Positions 1 through 7,744 of a stretch of 64,000 bases of DNA are shown here, piece after piece. Below the pieces are notes generated by a model, which saw only the letters and a list, made by a program, of their open reading frames with translations, was not told where the DNA came from and made no database searches. This stretch comes from Flavobacteriaceae bacterium (GTDB lineage Bacteria > Bacteroidota > Bacteroidia > Flavobacteriales > Flavobacteriaceae): assembly GCA_013215105.1 (NCBI GenBank), contig JABSPL010000208.1, positions 17,624-81,623 on the forward strand, read 5' to 3'. The position numbers were made by a program, and so were the translations under genes. Numbering within the stretch: position 1 is the stretch's first letter; every line of letters starts with the position of its first letter.

Positions 1-1612
1 TCTTTCTTAGTTCTTTTACTTTTTCATCTTCCAAATACTCGTCAAAAGTACAGCTTCTGTCTATAACTCCCTTAGGTGTTATTTCTATTATTCTGTTAGC
101 TACAGTCTGAGCAAACTCATGATCATGCGTAGAGAACAACATAGTCCCTTTAAAGTTCTTAAGACAGTTATTAAGTGCTTGTATAGACTCTAGGTCAAGG
201 TGATTGGTTGGTTCGTCAAACAGTAATACGTTAGCTCTCTTCATCATCATTCTCGACAGCATACATCTTACTTTCTCTCCCCCTGATAGCACATTACACT
301 TCTTTAAAGCCTCTTCTCCACTAAATATCATCTTACCTAAGAAACCTCTCAAATATACTGCTTCTCGCTCTTCTTCGGTCTGTGCGTATTGCCTTAACCA
401 GTCTACTAAGTCCAAAGAATCATCGGTAAAGAAACCATGGTTTTCTACTGGCAGATAAGACTGAATAGTAGTAACTCCCCATTTTATTTCTCCTTTTTCG
501 GGAGTCTCAGCACCTGATATAAGCTCGTAAAACTTAGATATAGATCTCGATTTTTTAGACAAAATAAGTACTTTATCTCCTTTTCTTAAGTTTATAAAAG
601 TGTTATCGAACAAAGTTTCTCCTTCCAGAGTAGCTCCTAATTCCTCTATATTTAATATTTGGTCTCCAGCTTCTCTTTCTTGGTCAAATATAAGTGCAGG
701 ATACCTTCTGCTCGATGGCTTTATAGACTCTATATCTAGTTTATCTATCATCTTCTTACGACTGGTAGCCTGTTTAGACTTTGCCATATTTGCCGAAAAA
801 CGACGTATAAACTCTTCTAATTCTTTCTTCTTCTCTTCCGATTTCTTGTTCTGTTGAGACCTTTGCTTAGCTGCTAACTGACTAGACTCATACCAGAAAG
901 TATAATTTCCAGAATAATGATTTATCTTGCTATAGTCAATATCCGAAATATGAGTACAAACAGCATCCAAAAAGTGCCTATCGTGCGATACTACTATTAC
1001 AGTATTGTCATAGTTTGCCAAGAAGTTCTCTAACCAAGCTATGGTTTCAAAATCCAAATCGTTGGTAGGCTCATCCATTATAAGTACGTCAGGGCTACCA
1101 AACAATGCTTGTGCCAATAACACTCTTACTTTGTCTTTACCATCAAGGTCTTTTACTAAATGGTAATGCTTGTCAGAACCTATACCTAAAGACGACAACA
1201 TAGTTGCTGCATCGCTTTCGGCATTCCATCCTCCCATTTCTTCGAAAACAACTCCTAGTTCTCCTGCTTTTATCCCATCTTCTTCAGAAAAGTCGGGTTT
1301 AGCATATATTTCGTCCATTTCTTTTTTGAGAGCAAACAACTCTTTGTTACCCATAAGTATGGTTTCCAAAACGGTGAATTCGTCAAAAGCAAAGTGGTCT
1401 TGCGATAACACAGACATTCTCTTTCCTTTTTCTAAGCTCACATTACCAGAGGTAGCATCCATCTGCCCCGAAATTATTTTAAGAAAGGTAGACTTACCTG
1501 CCCCGTTTGCTCCTATTATACCATAACAATTACCTTTGGTAAATATGGTGTTTACCTCGTCAAACAAAATTCGCTTGCCAAACTGGACTGATAAATTTGA
1601 TACTGTTAACAT
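1..1612 (-). CDS. ABC-F family ATPase (YkpA/YbiT-like), C-terminus cut by window edge
   Basis: This is a soluble twin-ATPase protein of the ABC-F family, whose members act on ribosomes rather than in transport. About 537 codons are visible from the ATG at 1612, and family members are about 540 aa, so only a few C-terminal residues are missing. The first nucleotide-binding domain has a good Walker A (GANGAGKS, residues 34-41) and a DEPTNDLD Walker B, with a degenerate signature (LDGKDK). A charged, lysine-rich linker follows. The second domain has a good LSGGEK signature and DEPTNHLD Walker B, but its P-loop region reads SKKSRSIS and lacks GKS/T, as I recall for the Bacteroidota branch. There is no membrane segment. 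The exact role (translation quality control or antibiotic protection) cannot be told from sequence. Confidence 0.93.
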   Translation of the reverse strand, partial: MLTVSNLSVQFGKRILFDEVNTIFTKGNCYGIIGANGAGKSTFLKIISGQMDATSGNVSLEKGKRMSVLSQDHFAFDEFTVLETILMGNKELFALKKEMDEIYAKPDFSEEDGIKAGELGVVFEEMGGWNAESDAATMLSSLGIGSDKHYHLVKDLDGKDKVRVLLAQALFGSPDVLIMDEPTNDLDFETIAWLENFLANYDNTVIVVSHDRHFLDAVCTHISDIDYSKINHYSGNYTFWYESSQLAAKQRSQQNKKSEEKKKELEEFIRRFSANMAKSKQATSRKKMIDKLDIESIKPSSRRYPALIFDQEREAGDQILNIEELGATLEGETLFDNTFINLRKGDKVLILSKKSRSISKFYELISGAETPEKGEIKWGVTTIQSYLPVENHGFFTDDSLDLVDWLRQYAQTEEEREAVYLRGFLGKMIFSGEEALKKCNVLSGGEKVRCMLSRMMMKRANVLLFDEPTNHLDLESIQALNNCLKNFKGTMLFSTHDHEFAQTVANRIIEITPKGVIDRSCTFDEYLEDEKVKELRK

Positions 1613-1765
1613 ATTTTTGCTTTTAATCTATTCTAAAAAATTCATGCAAAAATAACAAAAAAGAATTAGCTAGTACCTTAATATTTTATTTGTTTGAACT
1701 ATTATATATAAAAAGAGTGTTTCCTTATATAATAAGACTAATAATTCATAATTATGAACTCATAA

Positions 1766-2524
1766 TTATTCTATCCACTTCTTAAAGTCTCTCACCTTTT
1801 CTCGGCTAACTATTATCTCAAATACATCGAAAGACTTAATAGCTATCTTTAACCTGCTGTTACTATAACTTATAATATCATCTATATAATCAAGGTTTAT
1901 ATAGCATTTACGGTTTACTCTAAAGAATATTTCGTTGTCTAAAATATTTTCTAGCTGTTCTAGACTAAAATCTAACAAATAACTCCTACCTTGGTTAGTT
2001 TGCAAATAAGTCCCTTTGTCTTGACTATAAAAACAAACTATTTCGCTAGTATTTATCATTTTAAGATGCTGACCTATACGTATAGTAAAACGTTTTTTGA
2101 ACTGTCTATCCAAAGGATTAACTAGCATTTGTTTTATCTGATTAAGGTCAAACTGTAAGCTCTCATTAGGTTTTTGGCTCAGGTCTTTATATTTATCTAT
2201 AGCTATAGACAAATCGTCGTTATCTATAGGTTTTAATATATAGTCTATGCTTTTTAGCTTGAAAGCTTTAAGAGCATATTCGTCATAAGCAGTGGTAAAT
2301 ATGATAGCACTTTTCACCTCTACATTCTCGAATATCTCGAAACTAAGCCCGTCAGAAAGCTGAATATCTAAAAATATCAACTCAGGATGCTCGTTAGACT
2401 GTAACCACTCCATAGACTCTTCTACCGAATGCAACATAGCCAACACATCTAATCCCAAATCCTCTGCCATACGTTTTAGTCTACGTGCAGCTGGTTTTTC
2501 GTCTTCTATAACTATTACTTTCAT
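1766..2524 (-). CDS. LytTR-family response regulator
   Basis: Two-component response regulator of 252 aa. The N-terminal receiver domain (about 1-120) has the acidic pair E7/D8, the phospho-acceptor D53 in LIFLDIQLSDG, and the conserved TAYDEYALKAF switch region. The C-terminal LytTR DNA-binding domain (about 145-250) carries the typical FRVNRKCYINLDYI segment. It is the last gene of the minus-strand run from 6189 and its start codon overlaps the stop of the upstream 2TM gene by one base, so translation is probably coupled. The LytS-type kinase encoded at 3434-4765 is the obvious partner. Targets are unknown; LytTR regulators often control surface or envelope genes. Confidence 0.95.
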   Translation of the reverse strand: MKVIVIEDEKPAARRLKRMAEDLGLDVLAMLHSVEESMEWLQSNEHPELIFLDIQLSDGLSFEIFENVEVKSAIIFTTAYDEYALKAFKLKSIDYILKPIDNDDLSIAIDKYKDLSQKPNESLQFDLNQIKQMLVNPLDRQFKKRFTIRIGQHLKMINTSEIVCFYSQDKGTYLQTNQGRSYLLDFSLEQLENILDNEIFFRVNRKCYINLDYIDDIISYSNSRLKIAIKSFDVFEIIVSREKVRDFKKWIE

Positions 2525-2829
2525 TAAAATTTGTCTTTATCCATTAACTCTTTTATCTTATCCTTTTCCCAGCTTTTACCTAGTATATAGTCTTGTCCAA
2601 ACACCTTAAGCCAATGTACAAATATACCTATTCCCCAGAAAAACCATATAGTTCCGTTTTCTAATTTTATCTCTCCGCTATCCTGATAGTTATGAATCAT
2701 ACCATTAATTGTAATTATAGAACAAACTACAATATAGGCAGTAAGATGCTTATAAAACTTCTTTATTTTGTCAACTTTAGCTTTGGCTATTAAATACTTT
2801 TCTTGCTCTATTTTATCTTTATCGTTCAT
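2524..2829 (-). CDS. 2TM domain protein, copy 3 (divergent)
   Basis: Small membrane protein of 101 aa with two predicted hydrophobic helices (about 29-47 and 63-80) and charged cytoplasmic ends. It belongs to the 2TM family found next to, or fused to, histidine kinases in Flavobacteriia. The pattern of the neighbouring copies is kept: a YLIAKAKVDKIKKFYKHL N-terminus, WFFWGIGIFVHWLKVFG in helix 2, and a SWEKDKIKELMDKDKF tail. It is clearly more diverged than the two 99-aa copies upstream. It lies between those copies and the LytTR regulator, with one base shared with the latter. Its biochemical role is unknown; modulation of the kinase is an inference from context. Confidence 0.9.
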   Translation of the reverse strand: MNDKDKIEQEKYLIAKAKVDKIKKFYKHLTAYIVVCSIITINGMIHNYQDSGEIKLENGTIWFFWGIGIFVHWLKVFGQDYILGKSWEKDKIKELMDKDKF

Positions 2830-2831
2830 AA

Positions 2832-3131
2832 TTATTTATTTTTAATATCGTTATCCATAAACTCTTGTATTTTTCTTTGTTCCCAATCTTTACTTATAAA
2901 AGGATTACGCCCGAATGTATGTAAAGCATGGAAGAAAATTCCTATTCCCCAACCTGTCATAGGATAATAAAACCATATTTCGTGAGGTGAGAACCTGAAA
3001 TTTATAAAGACTAGTGTAGGTATAACTAAGCAGTAAGATACTAAGTTATAATAAAATCCTTTTAAGTTATCTAGTTTTTCTTTAGCTCTTAAGTATTTGT
3101 CTTCTTCTGAGTATTTGTATTCTTTTTTCAT
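2832..3131 (-). CDS. 2TM domain protein, copy 2
   Basis: Membrane protein of 99 aa with two hydrophobic helices. A longer reading to 3230 exists, but I start at the ATG at 3131: from there the protein begins MKKEYKYSEE, exactly like its upstream paralogue, and the extra N-terminus would lie inside that paralogue. The two are roughly 80% identical by eye, share the FINFRFSP loop and GWGIGI helix-2 motif, and look like a recent tandem duplication. The stop of the upstream copy and this start are one base apart. Function unknown; the context is the LytS/LytTR pair. Confidence 0.9.
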   Translation of the reverse strand: MKKEYKYSEEDKYLRAKEKLDNLKGFYYNLVSYCLVIPTLVFINFRFSPHEIWFYYPMTGWGIGIFFHALHTFGRNPFISKDWEQRKIQEFMDNDIKNK

Positions 3132-3132
3132 C

Positions 3133-3432
3133 TTAAAATGCTTTAGTGTCGTTATTAATAAGTTCTTGTATTTTGTTTTGTTCCCAATTTTTACTGATAA
3201 AAGGGTTGCGTCCGAATATATATAAGGCATGTATGAGAATTCCTATTCCCCAGCCTATCATATTGTAATAGAACCATATTTGGTTAGGTGAAAATCTAAA
3301 GTTAATAAAGGCTAATGTAGGTATAACCAAGCAGAAAGAGACTATATTATAATAAAAACCTTTTAAGTTATCTAGTTTTTCTTTAGCCCTTAAGTATTTG
3401 TTTTCTTCAGAGTATTTATATTCTTTTTTCAT
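3133..3432 (-). CDS. 2TM domain protein, copy 1
   Basis: Membrane protein of 99 aa, near-duplicate of the next gene. It has an N-terminal charged stretch (KYLRAKEKLDNLKGFYYN), two membrane helices around the FINFRFSP loop, and the GRNPFISKNWEQNKIQE tail. The stop of the kinase gene lies one base upstream of this start, so the genes are probably co-translated. The last ~88 residues of the kinase are a further copy of the same domain (FINLRFSP, GWGIG, WENKKIREFMDND), which suggests that the free copies and the fused domain share an ancestor. Role unknown. Confidence 0.9.
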   Translation of the reverse strand: MKKEYKYSEENKYLRAKEKLDNLKGFYYNIVSFCLVIPTLAFINFRFSPNQIWFYYNMIGWGIGILIHALYIFGRNPFISKNWEQNKIQELINNDTKAF

Positions 3433-3433
3433 C

Positions 3434-4765
3434 TTAAAAAGGTTTATTATCGTTATCCATAAACTCTCTTATCTTTTTATTCTCCCAATCTTTACCTAGT
3501 AAAGGGTTAAAACCAAAGGCACCTATTCCGTGAAATACAAGTCCTATTCCCCAACCTATCATAGGATAAAAGAACCAATAATGGCGTGGCGAAAACCTTA
3601 GGTTAATAAATATAAGCCAAGGTATAATTATACAATACATCATCAGGTTATTGTAAAATTCTTTTATGTCTTTTACCTTTCTGGTTGCTCTCAAGTATTT
3701 TTCCGAATCGCTTGTTTCTTCTATTCTCATCTGATTTATTTTTTGTGTTAATAACGGTAATTTCACCGTAAATTCTTCTTTATTATTAATTATGATAACA
3801 GGTAGCTTTGTTATAAGTCCGTATCTGTCTGCTATATTTTGCAGACCTATTTTGGTACTAATACCTATAGTTTCCTTAGGATTTTGATTGTTTCGTACAA
3901 ACAAGACTCCATTTTCTTCGCCTATTACTATATGTAAAGGTTTATTTTTACTTATATGATTGTGTTTTATGCAATTCTCTAATAATATTTGCAGAGAAAG
4001 AGGTACTACTTTTAGTACATCGGTCTTATCCATATCTTCTATCTCGTAACTAAGTCCATCTTCAAATCTTATTCTAAGCAAGTCCATATATGTTTTTGCA
4101 AAGTTCAATTCTTCATCTAGTAAAACTAGGTCTTTGTTTTTGTGCTGTAAAACATATCTGTAAACCTTAGATAGTTTAGTAGTAAACTGCTCAGCCAAAC
4201 TAGGATTTTCATGTATTAAAGCAACCAAAACATTAAGACTATTAAAAAGAAAATGAGGATCTAGTTGACTTTTTAAACTCTCGTACCTTGCCGACTCTGT
4301 TTTGGCAACTATTTGCGATTCTTTTACTTTCTTCTCGCTAAGTCTCTTATAATGATGAATTATATATACCGATATAGTTATTACAACGGTTATAGTTATA
4401 GATATCCAATAAGTTATAGCTTTCTGATTGTTTATAAAATAGTCAAAACTACTATCGTATATCAGAACATAAGTAACCATATTGAGTAAGAATATACATG
4501 CACCAGTAAGGACTATAGATACCGAAATACCTATAAACAAACCAGTCTTCGGGAATCTCCTCCACATATTTATCTTTTTGAAATAATCGAATAAATACAT
4601 ATTAGTACCTCCTATTCCCAGAGACCAAAGTAAGTTTACACTAAAACCTTTGATCATCTCGAAAGTATCACCACTACTATAACCCTCTAAAAACAATATA
4701 TCAACTACAGATATAGCAACCGCTATAACTACACAATAAACAACACCTACTATTATAGACTTCAT
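3434..4765 (-). CDS. LytS-type sensor histidine kinase with C-terminal 2TM domain
   Basis: Inner-membrane sensor kinase of 443 aa. About four N-terminal hydrophobic helices (near 5-25, 40-60, 75-100, 118-137) form the sensor part. The His_kinase domain has the phospho-acceptor H171 in LDPHFLFNSLN and an ATPase N-box LLENCIKHN around 262-269; the G boxes are short, as is usual for this family. From about residue 355 a complete 2TM domain is fused in frame, with an internal methionine (M346) just before the junction where a separate gene would begin. Kinase-2TM fusions are known in Flavobacteriia. The neighbours are three free 2TM proteins and the LytTR regulator, its likely phosphorylation partner. 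The stimulus cannot be read from the sequence. Confidence 0.93.
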   Translation of the reverse strand: MKSIIVGVVYCVVIAVAISVVDILFLEGYSSGDTFEMIKGFSVNLLWSLGIGGTNMYLFDYFKKINMWRRFPKTGLFIGISVSIVLTGACIFLLNMVTYVLIYDSSFDYFINNQKAITYWISITITVVITISVYIIHHYKRLSEKKVKESQIVAKTESARYESLKSQLDPHFLFNSLNVLVALIHENPSLAEQFTTKLSKVYRYVLQHKNKDLVLLDEELNFAKTYMDLLRIRFEDGLSYEIEDMDKTDVLKVVPLSLQILLENCIKHNHISKNKPLHIVIGEENGVLFVRNNQNPKETIGISTKIGLQNIADRYGLITKLPVIIINNKEEFTVKLPLLTQKINQMRIEETSDSEKYLRATRKVKDIKEFYNNLMMYCIIIPWLIFINLRFSPRHYWFFYPMIGWGIGLVFHGIGAFGFNPLLGKDWENKKIREFMDNDNKPF

Positions 4766-4769
4766 CTTA

Positions 4770-5762
4770 TTATAATTTTACTTCAAATCTAACATCTTTA
4801 TCCTTTAATTCAAACTTAGAACTAGAAAACTCTGGAGATTCCATATATTCTAATTCATTTATAGCACCATATTCTTCCAAAGGAATGCCATTCTTATCAA
4901 AGTCTAACCTACCATTCACATTCTCATCATGAAAGCACACTATAGCGTATTCTCCTGGCTCCATGTTTTCAAAACTAACTATGCTCTTCCCTTGGTTTAT
5001 TTTCGAATCTATATGCTTTAACGCTGTGTGCATAAAACCATCTTCATTATAAATAGACACGTTTACAACTCCTTTATCGGTCTTTATATTACTTATATCT
5101 ATATTAATACTGTGCTTACTTTCTTTTTCATTCTCACTTTCCCCACATTGTTTTCTTATATATTTAGATCTTTCCTCTCCCCATTTAGGATAGAATTTCT
5201 GAGAATGTTTAAAAGTCTTATACTTCTCTAAAGCTTTATTATTAAGTTCGCAAAACGAGTCAATAGGACCTCCCATAAACTTAGCTCCTCCTATTTGGTA
5301 TTCTGCTAAGCCTGAATATGCTCTAGGGTTTTCTGGATTTAGCTTTATGGCTTTATAGTATAATTCTATTATTTTTGAAGATAGTTTAGCTCCATATACC
5401 ATAGGTTTATACGCCACATATCCTGTTTTTACAAAGGCTTCTATCACCAATACTTCCGATATATCGTTGTTCATTGCTTTTATCTTCTCTACATATAAGG
5501 ACGCTCTTTCTAGCTTTTGAACTCTTTTTTCTTCATTACTTTCCGAGAAAGACTTTATAACCAATATACTTGCCGAATAATAATAAGGCAACCAGTTATC
5601 GGTTTCTACTTTACCTATTCTTTCGAAAATACTCAACGCCTCAGTGGTATTATTGGTCTGCCAAAGGTCAAAAGCCTTTTCCATCTGTATATCGTATTTG
5701 CTTTGTGCGTTTGTACTCATACCTACGAGCATCATTACTGTCAATATTATAACTTTTTTCAT
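4770..5762 (-). CDS. Secreted TPR-like protein with C-terminal DUF2141 domain
   Basis: Exported protein of 330 aa with a signal peptide (hydrophobic 4-15, then TNAQS). Residues about 25-200 form TPR-like helical repeats (AFDLWQTNNTTEALSIFERIG, AIKLNPENPRAYSGLAEYQIGG). Residues 217-330 are a DUF2141 domain: VVNVSIYNEDGF, EPGEYAIVCFHDENVNGRLDF, GIPLEEYG. DUF2141 is a beta-rich domain common in Bacteroidota; the DENVNGRLDFD stretch may bind calcium (inference). The next upstream gene is a stand-alone DUF2141 protein, and the kinase gene follows 4 bp downstream, so all appear co-transcribed. The protein could be the extracytoplasmic arm of the signalling system, but that rests only on position. 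Confidence 0.85.
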   Translation of the reverse strand: MKKVIILTVMMLVGMSTNAQSKYDIQMEKAFDLWQTNNTTEALSIFERIGKVETDNWLPYYYSASILVIKSFSESNEEKRVQKLERASLYVEKIKAMNNDISEVLVIEAFVKTGYVAYKPMVYGAKLSSKIIELYYKAIKLNPENPRAYSGLAEYQIGGAKFMGGPIDSFCELNNKALEKYKTFKHSQKFYPKWGEERSKYIRKQCGESENEKESKHSINIDISNIKTDKGVVNVSIYNEDGFMHTALKHIDSKINQGKSIVSFENMEPGEYAIVCFHDENVNGRLDFDKNGIPLEEYGAINELEYMESPEFSSSKFELKDKDVRFEVKL

Positions 5763-5766
5763 CTTA

Positions 5767-6189
5767 TTACATTTTTATACTGTGAGTGTTATTTCCTTCT
5801 TTCAAATAAATTTTAGCTTTTAGGTACTTAGGAGGCCCCATAAACCCTCTGGTATTATTAGAACACCCTGTTGGTTCTTTGGGTATCCCCATAAAGTTAA
5901 AGTCTAAAACACCGTTATTGTTCTTGTCCTGAAAACAAGATATAGCATAAGTGCCAGCTTCTAACTTGTCAAAGACAACAGTTACAGTTCCGTTTTCTAT
6001 TTCAGAAACTCTAGCTGCTATATGCTTTTTCAGAAAAGTCTCTTCGCTGTTGTATATGGCTATCATCATCTTACCTTCTCCTGAAGATATCCCTGTTATG
6101 CTAACCTCCACTTGGGTGTTTTGAGCTGATAGCTGACTAGGTAAAGCAAAGCCCAATAATACTGCTAATGTTAATATATTCTTTATCAT
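5767..6189 (-). CDS. Secreted DUF2141 protein
   Basis: Exported protein of 140 aa: a signal peptide (1-22, ending LSAQ) followed by one DUF2141 domain. Typical motifs are MMIAIYNSEETF, LEAGTYAISCFQDKNNNGVLDFNFMGIPKEPTGCSNN and a FMGPPKY segment. The acidic NNNGVLDF loop resembles a calcium-binding loop (inference). It is the first gene of the minus-strand operon that continues with the TPR-DUF2141 protein, the kinase and the 2TM genes. The domain is similar to the C-terminal domain of the next gene, pointing to duplication. The molecular role of DUF2141 is unknown. Confidence 0.88.
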   Translation of the reverse strand: MIKNILTLAVLLGFALPSQLSAQNTQVEVSITGISSGEGKMMIAIYNSEETFLKKHIAARVSEIENGTVTVVFDKLEAGTYAISCFQDKNNNGVLDFNFMGIPKEPTGCSNNTRGFMGPPKYLKAKIYLKEGNNTHSIKM

Positions 6190-6489
6190 AATTGAATAGT
6201 TTATTTGTTTGATACAAAAGTCATACTATTTGCCCTTACTAAGAATTATTACTTACTCAACTGTTATTTTGCTTGTCTGAATTGTTCCCTATAGAACTAT
6301 AATAGTACAGAATACTATATATACACCTATTTTAGGCAATCAATGATCTAAATAATACAGTAATTATATACTTGTATAGTAATGCGAAAGAAATAATAGA
6401 CAGGTCAATTATTGATAATCAATTAATTATATAAGATATTTAACTCTTATTTTTAGTTTTATTTAAAATAAAAAGACTAATTTCATATT
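6190..6489. other. Divergent intergenic region
   Basis: AT-rich 300-bp gap between the minus-strand signalling operon and the plus-strand thioredoxin genes. It must hold promoters for both directions, but I find no clean TTG-N19-TAnnTTTG match on either strand. No open frame of convincing composition and no RNA hairpin stand out. Confidence 0.5.
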
Positions 6490-7032
6490 ATGAAATACTT
6501 AATACTTATACTTCTTGTGGCTTTTACATGCTGTAAAGGAGATCAAAAGAACAAAAAGAACTATACTAAAGAGGTAGAAAAAGTCTCTTTAAGTGAAAAA
6601 CGCTCTAAACTTATAGAGTTAGATATCAGAAACTTTGACCAACTAGAAGAATTACTAAATAAGGAAGACAATAAAGTGCATATCGTTAATTTTTGGGCTA
6701 CTTGGTGTGGACCTTGCGTTAAAGAACTACCACATTTCGAAGAGATTTACGCTAACTATAAAGACTCTAATGTCGAAGTTTTGTTGGTTAGTTTAGACTT
6801 CCCTAGCAAGTACGAAAAATCATTAAAACCGTTCTTAATAAAACATAATATACAGTCTCAAGTAGTAGTACTTGACGACCCAGACATGGACACTTGGCTA
6901 CCAAAAGTAGATACAGACTGGGATGGAGCTATACCCGTAACTCTTATTTATAGTAAGACTAAACGAGAGTTATACAAACAAACATTCACTTATGGTGAAC
7001 TAGAAGATAAACTAAAACAATTTTTAAATTAA
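6490..7032 (+). CDS. TlpA-like thioredoxin-fold lipoprotein
   Basis: Membrane-anchored thiol-disulfide protein of 180 aa. A short signal ends in a lipobox-like FTCC, with the lipidated cysteine probably at 14 or 15. The thioredoxin domain has the redox pair C73/C76 in FWATWCGPCVKELP and a conserved cis-proline region (DGAIPVTLI). It probably reduces or oxidises envelope proteins. A second thioredoxin-fold gene follows after 5 bp and both end before the terminator at 7681, so they form a two-gene operon. The substrate is unknown. Confidence 0.92.
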   Translation: MKYLILILLVAFTCCKGDQKNKKNYTKEVEKVSLSEKRSKLIELDIRNFDQLEELLNKEDNKVHIVNFWATWCGPCVKELPHFEEIYANYKDSNVEVLLVSLDFPSKYEKSLKPFLIKHNIQSQVVVLDDPDMDTWLPKVDTDWDGAIPVTLIYSKTKRELYKQTFTYGELEDKLKQFLN

Positions 7033-7037
7033 ACATT

Positions 7038-7661
7038 ATGAAAAGAATCAAACTATTAACAATCATAGTATTAGTACTTGTAGTAAGTGCTTTTACTGTA
7101 AAAGGAGTAATCAGTAAAACTGACAAAGGCTATAAAGTAGGCGACATGGCAACCGACTTTAAACTTATGAATATAGACGAAAAGACAGTCTCTATGAGCG
7201 ACTTCGAAGACGCAAAAGGTTTTATAATAGTATTTACTTGTAACACCTGCCCTTATGCTGTGATGTACGAAGACAGAATAGAGGCTCTTAACAGAAAATA
7301 TGCTAGCAAAGGTTACCCTGTTATAGCTATTATGCCTAACAGTATTACCAAAAAACCAGGAGACAATTTAGACGCTATGAAAATGAGAGCTAAAGAAAAA
7401 GGCTTTACTTTTCCTTACCTAATAGACAAAGATCAATCAATATATCCGCAGTATGGAGCTACAAAAACTCCTCATACTTATATATTAGAAAAAACTGATA
7501 AAGGTAATGTAGTAAGATATATAGGAGCTATAGACAATAACTACAAAGACGAATCTAAAGTTACTAAGAAATATGCCGAAGATGCTATAGATGCTTTACT
7601 TAAAGGAGAACCTGTGCCAAAAGCTAAGACCAAAGCAATAGGTTGCTCTATAAAAGCTTAA
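7038..7661 (+). CDS. Exported redoxin/AhpC-TSA-like thioredoxin-family protein
   Basis: Thioredoxin-fold protein of 207 aa with an N-terminal signal or anchor helix (5-20). The redoxin domain starts at GYKVGDMATDFKLMNIDEK, carries the cysteine pair C68/C71 in TCNTCPYA, and has the cis-proline segment TKTPHTYI. The C-terminus ends in AIGCSIK, a third cysteine typical of this family in Bacteroidota. It is likely an envelope peroxiredoxin-like or disulfide-handling protein; the catalytic direction is not clear. It is co-transcribed with the TlpA-like gene 5 bp upstream. Confidence 0.9.
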   Translation: MKRIKLLTIIVLVLVVSAFTVKGVISKTDKGYKVGDMATDFKLMNIDEKTVSMSDFEDAKGFIIVFTCNTCPYAVMYEDRIEALNRKYASKGYPVIAIMPNSITKKPGDNLDAMKMRAKEKGFTFPYLIDKDQSIYPQYGATKTPHTYILEKTDKGNVVRYIGAIDNNYKDESKVTKKYAEDAIDALLKGEPVPKAKTKAIGCSIKA

Positions 7662-7680
7662 AAAATTATTAGTAACACAA

Positions 7681-7720
7681 TTAAGCCCTCGTTATATTTT
7701 GTAACGAGGGCTTAATTTGT
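7681..7720. terminator. Bidirectional intrinsic terminator
   Basis: A perfect 14-bp stem (7681-7694 with 7702-7715) with a 7-nt loop, rich in GC at its core (GCCCTCG) and flanked by A and T residues. It lies between the convergent thioredoxin operon and porin gene and can serve both. Confidence 0.85.
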
Positions 7721-7744
7721 TTAATGATATAAGAGGAGAAAGTT

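Noticed and set aside
204..1526. Three plus-strand open frames inside the ABC-F gene
   Set aside because: They are antisense shadows; the minus strand codes an intact conserved ATPase across the same bases.
3132..3230. N-terminal extension of the second 2TM protein
   Set aside because: The extension lies within the upstream paralogue and has no match to the family; the ATG at 3131 reproduces the paralogue's start exactly.
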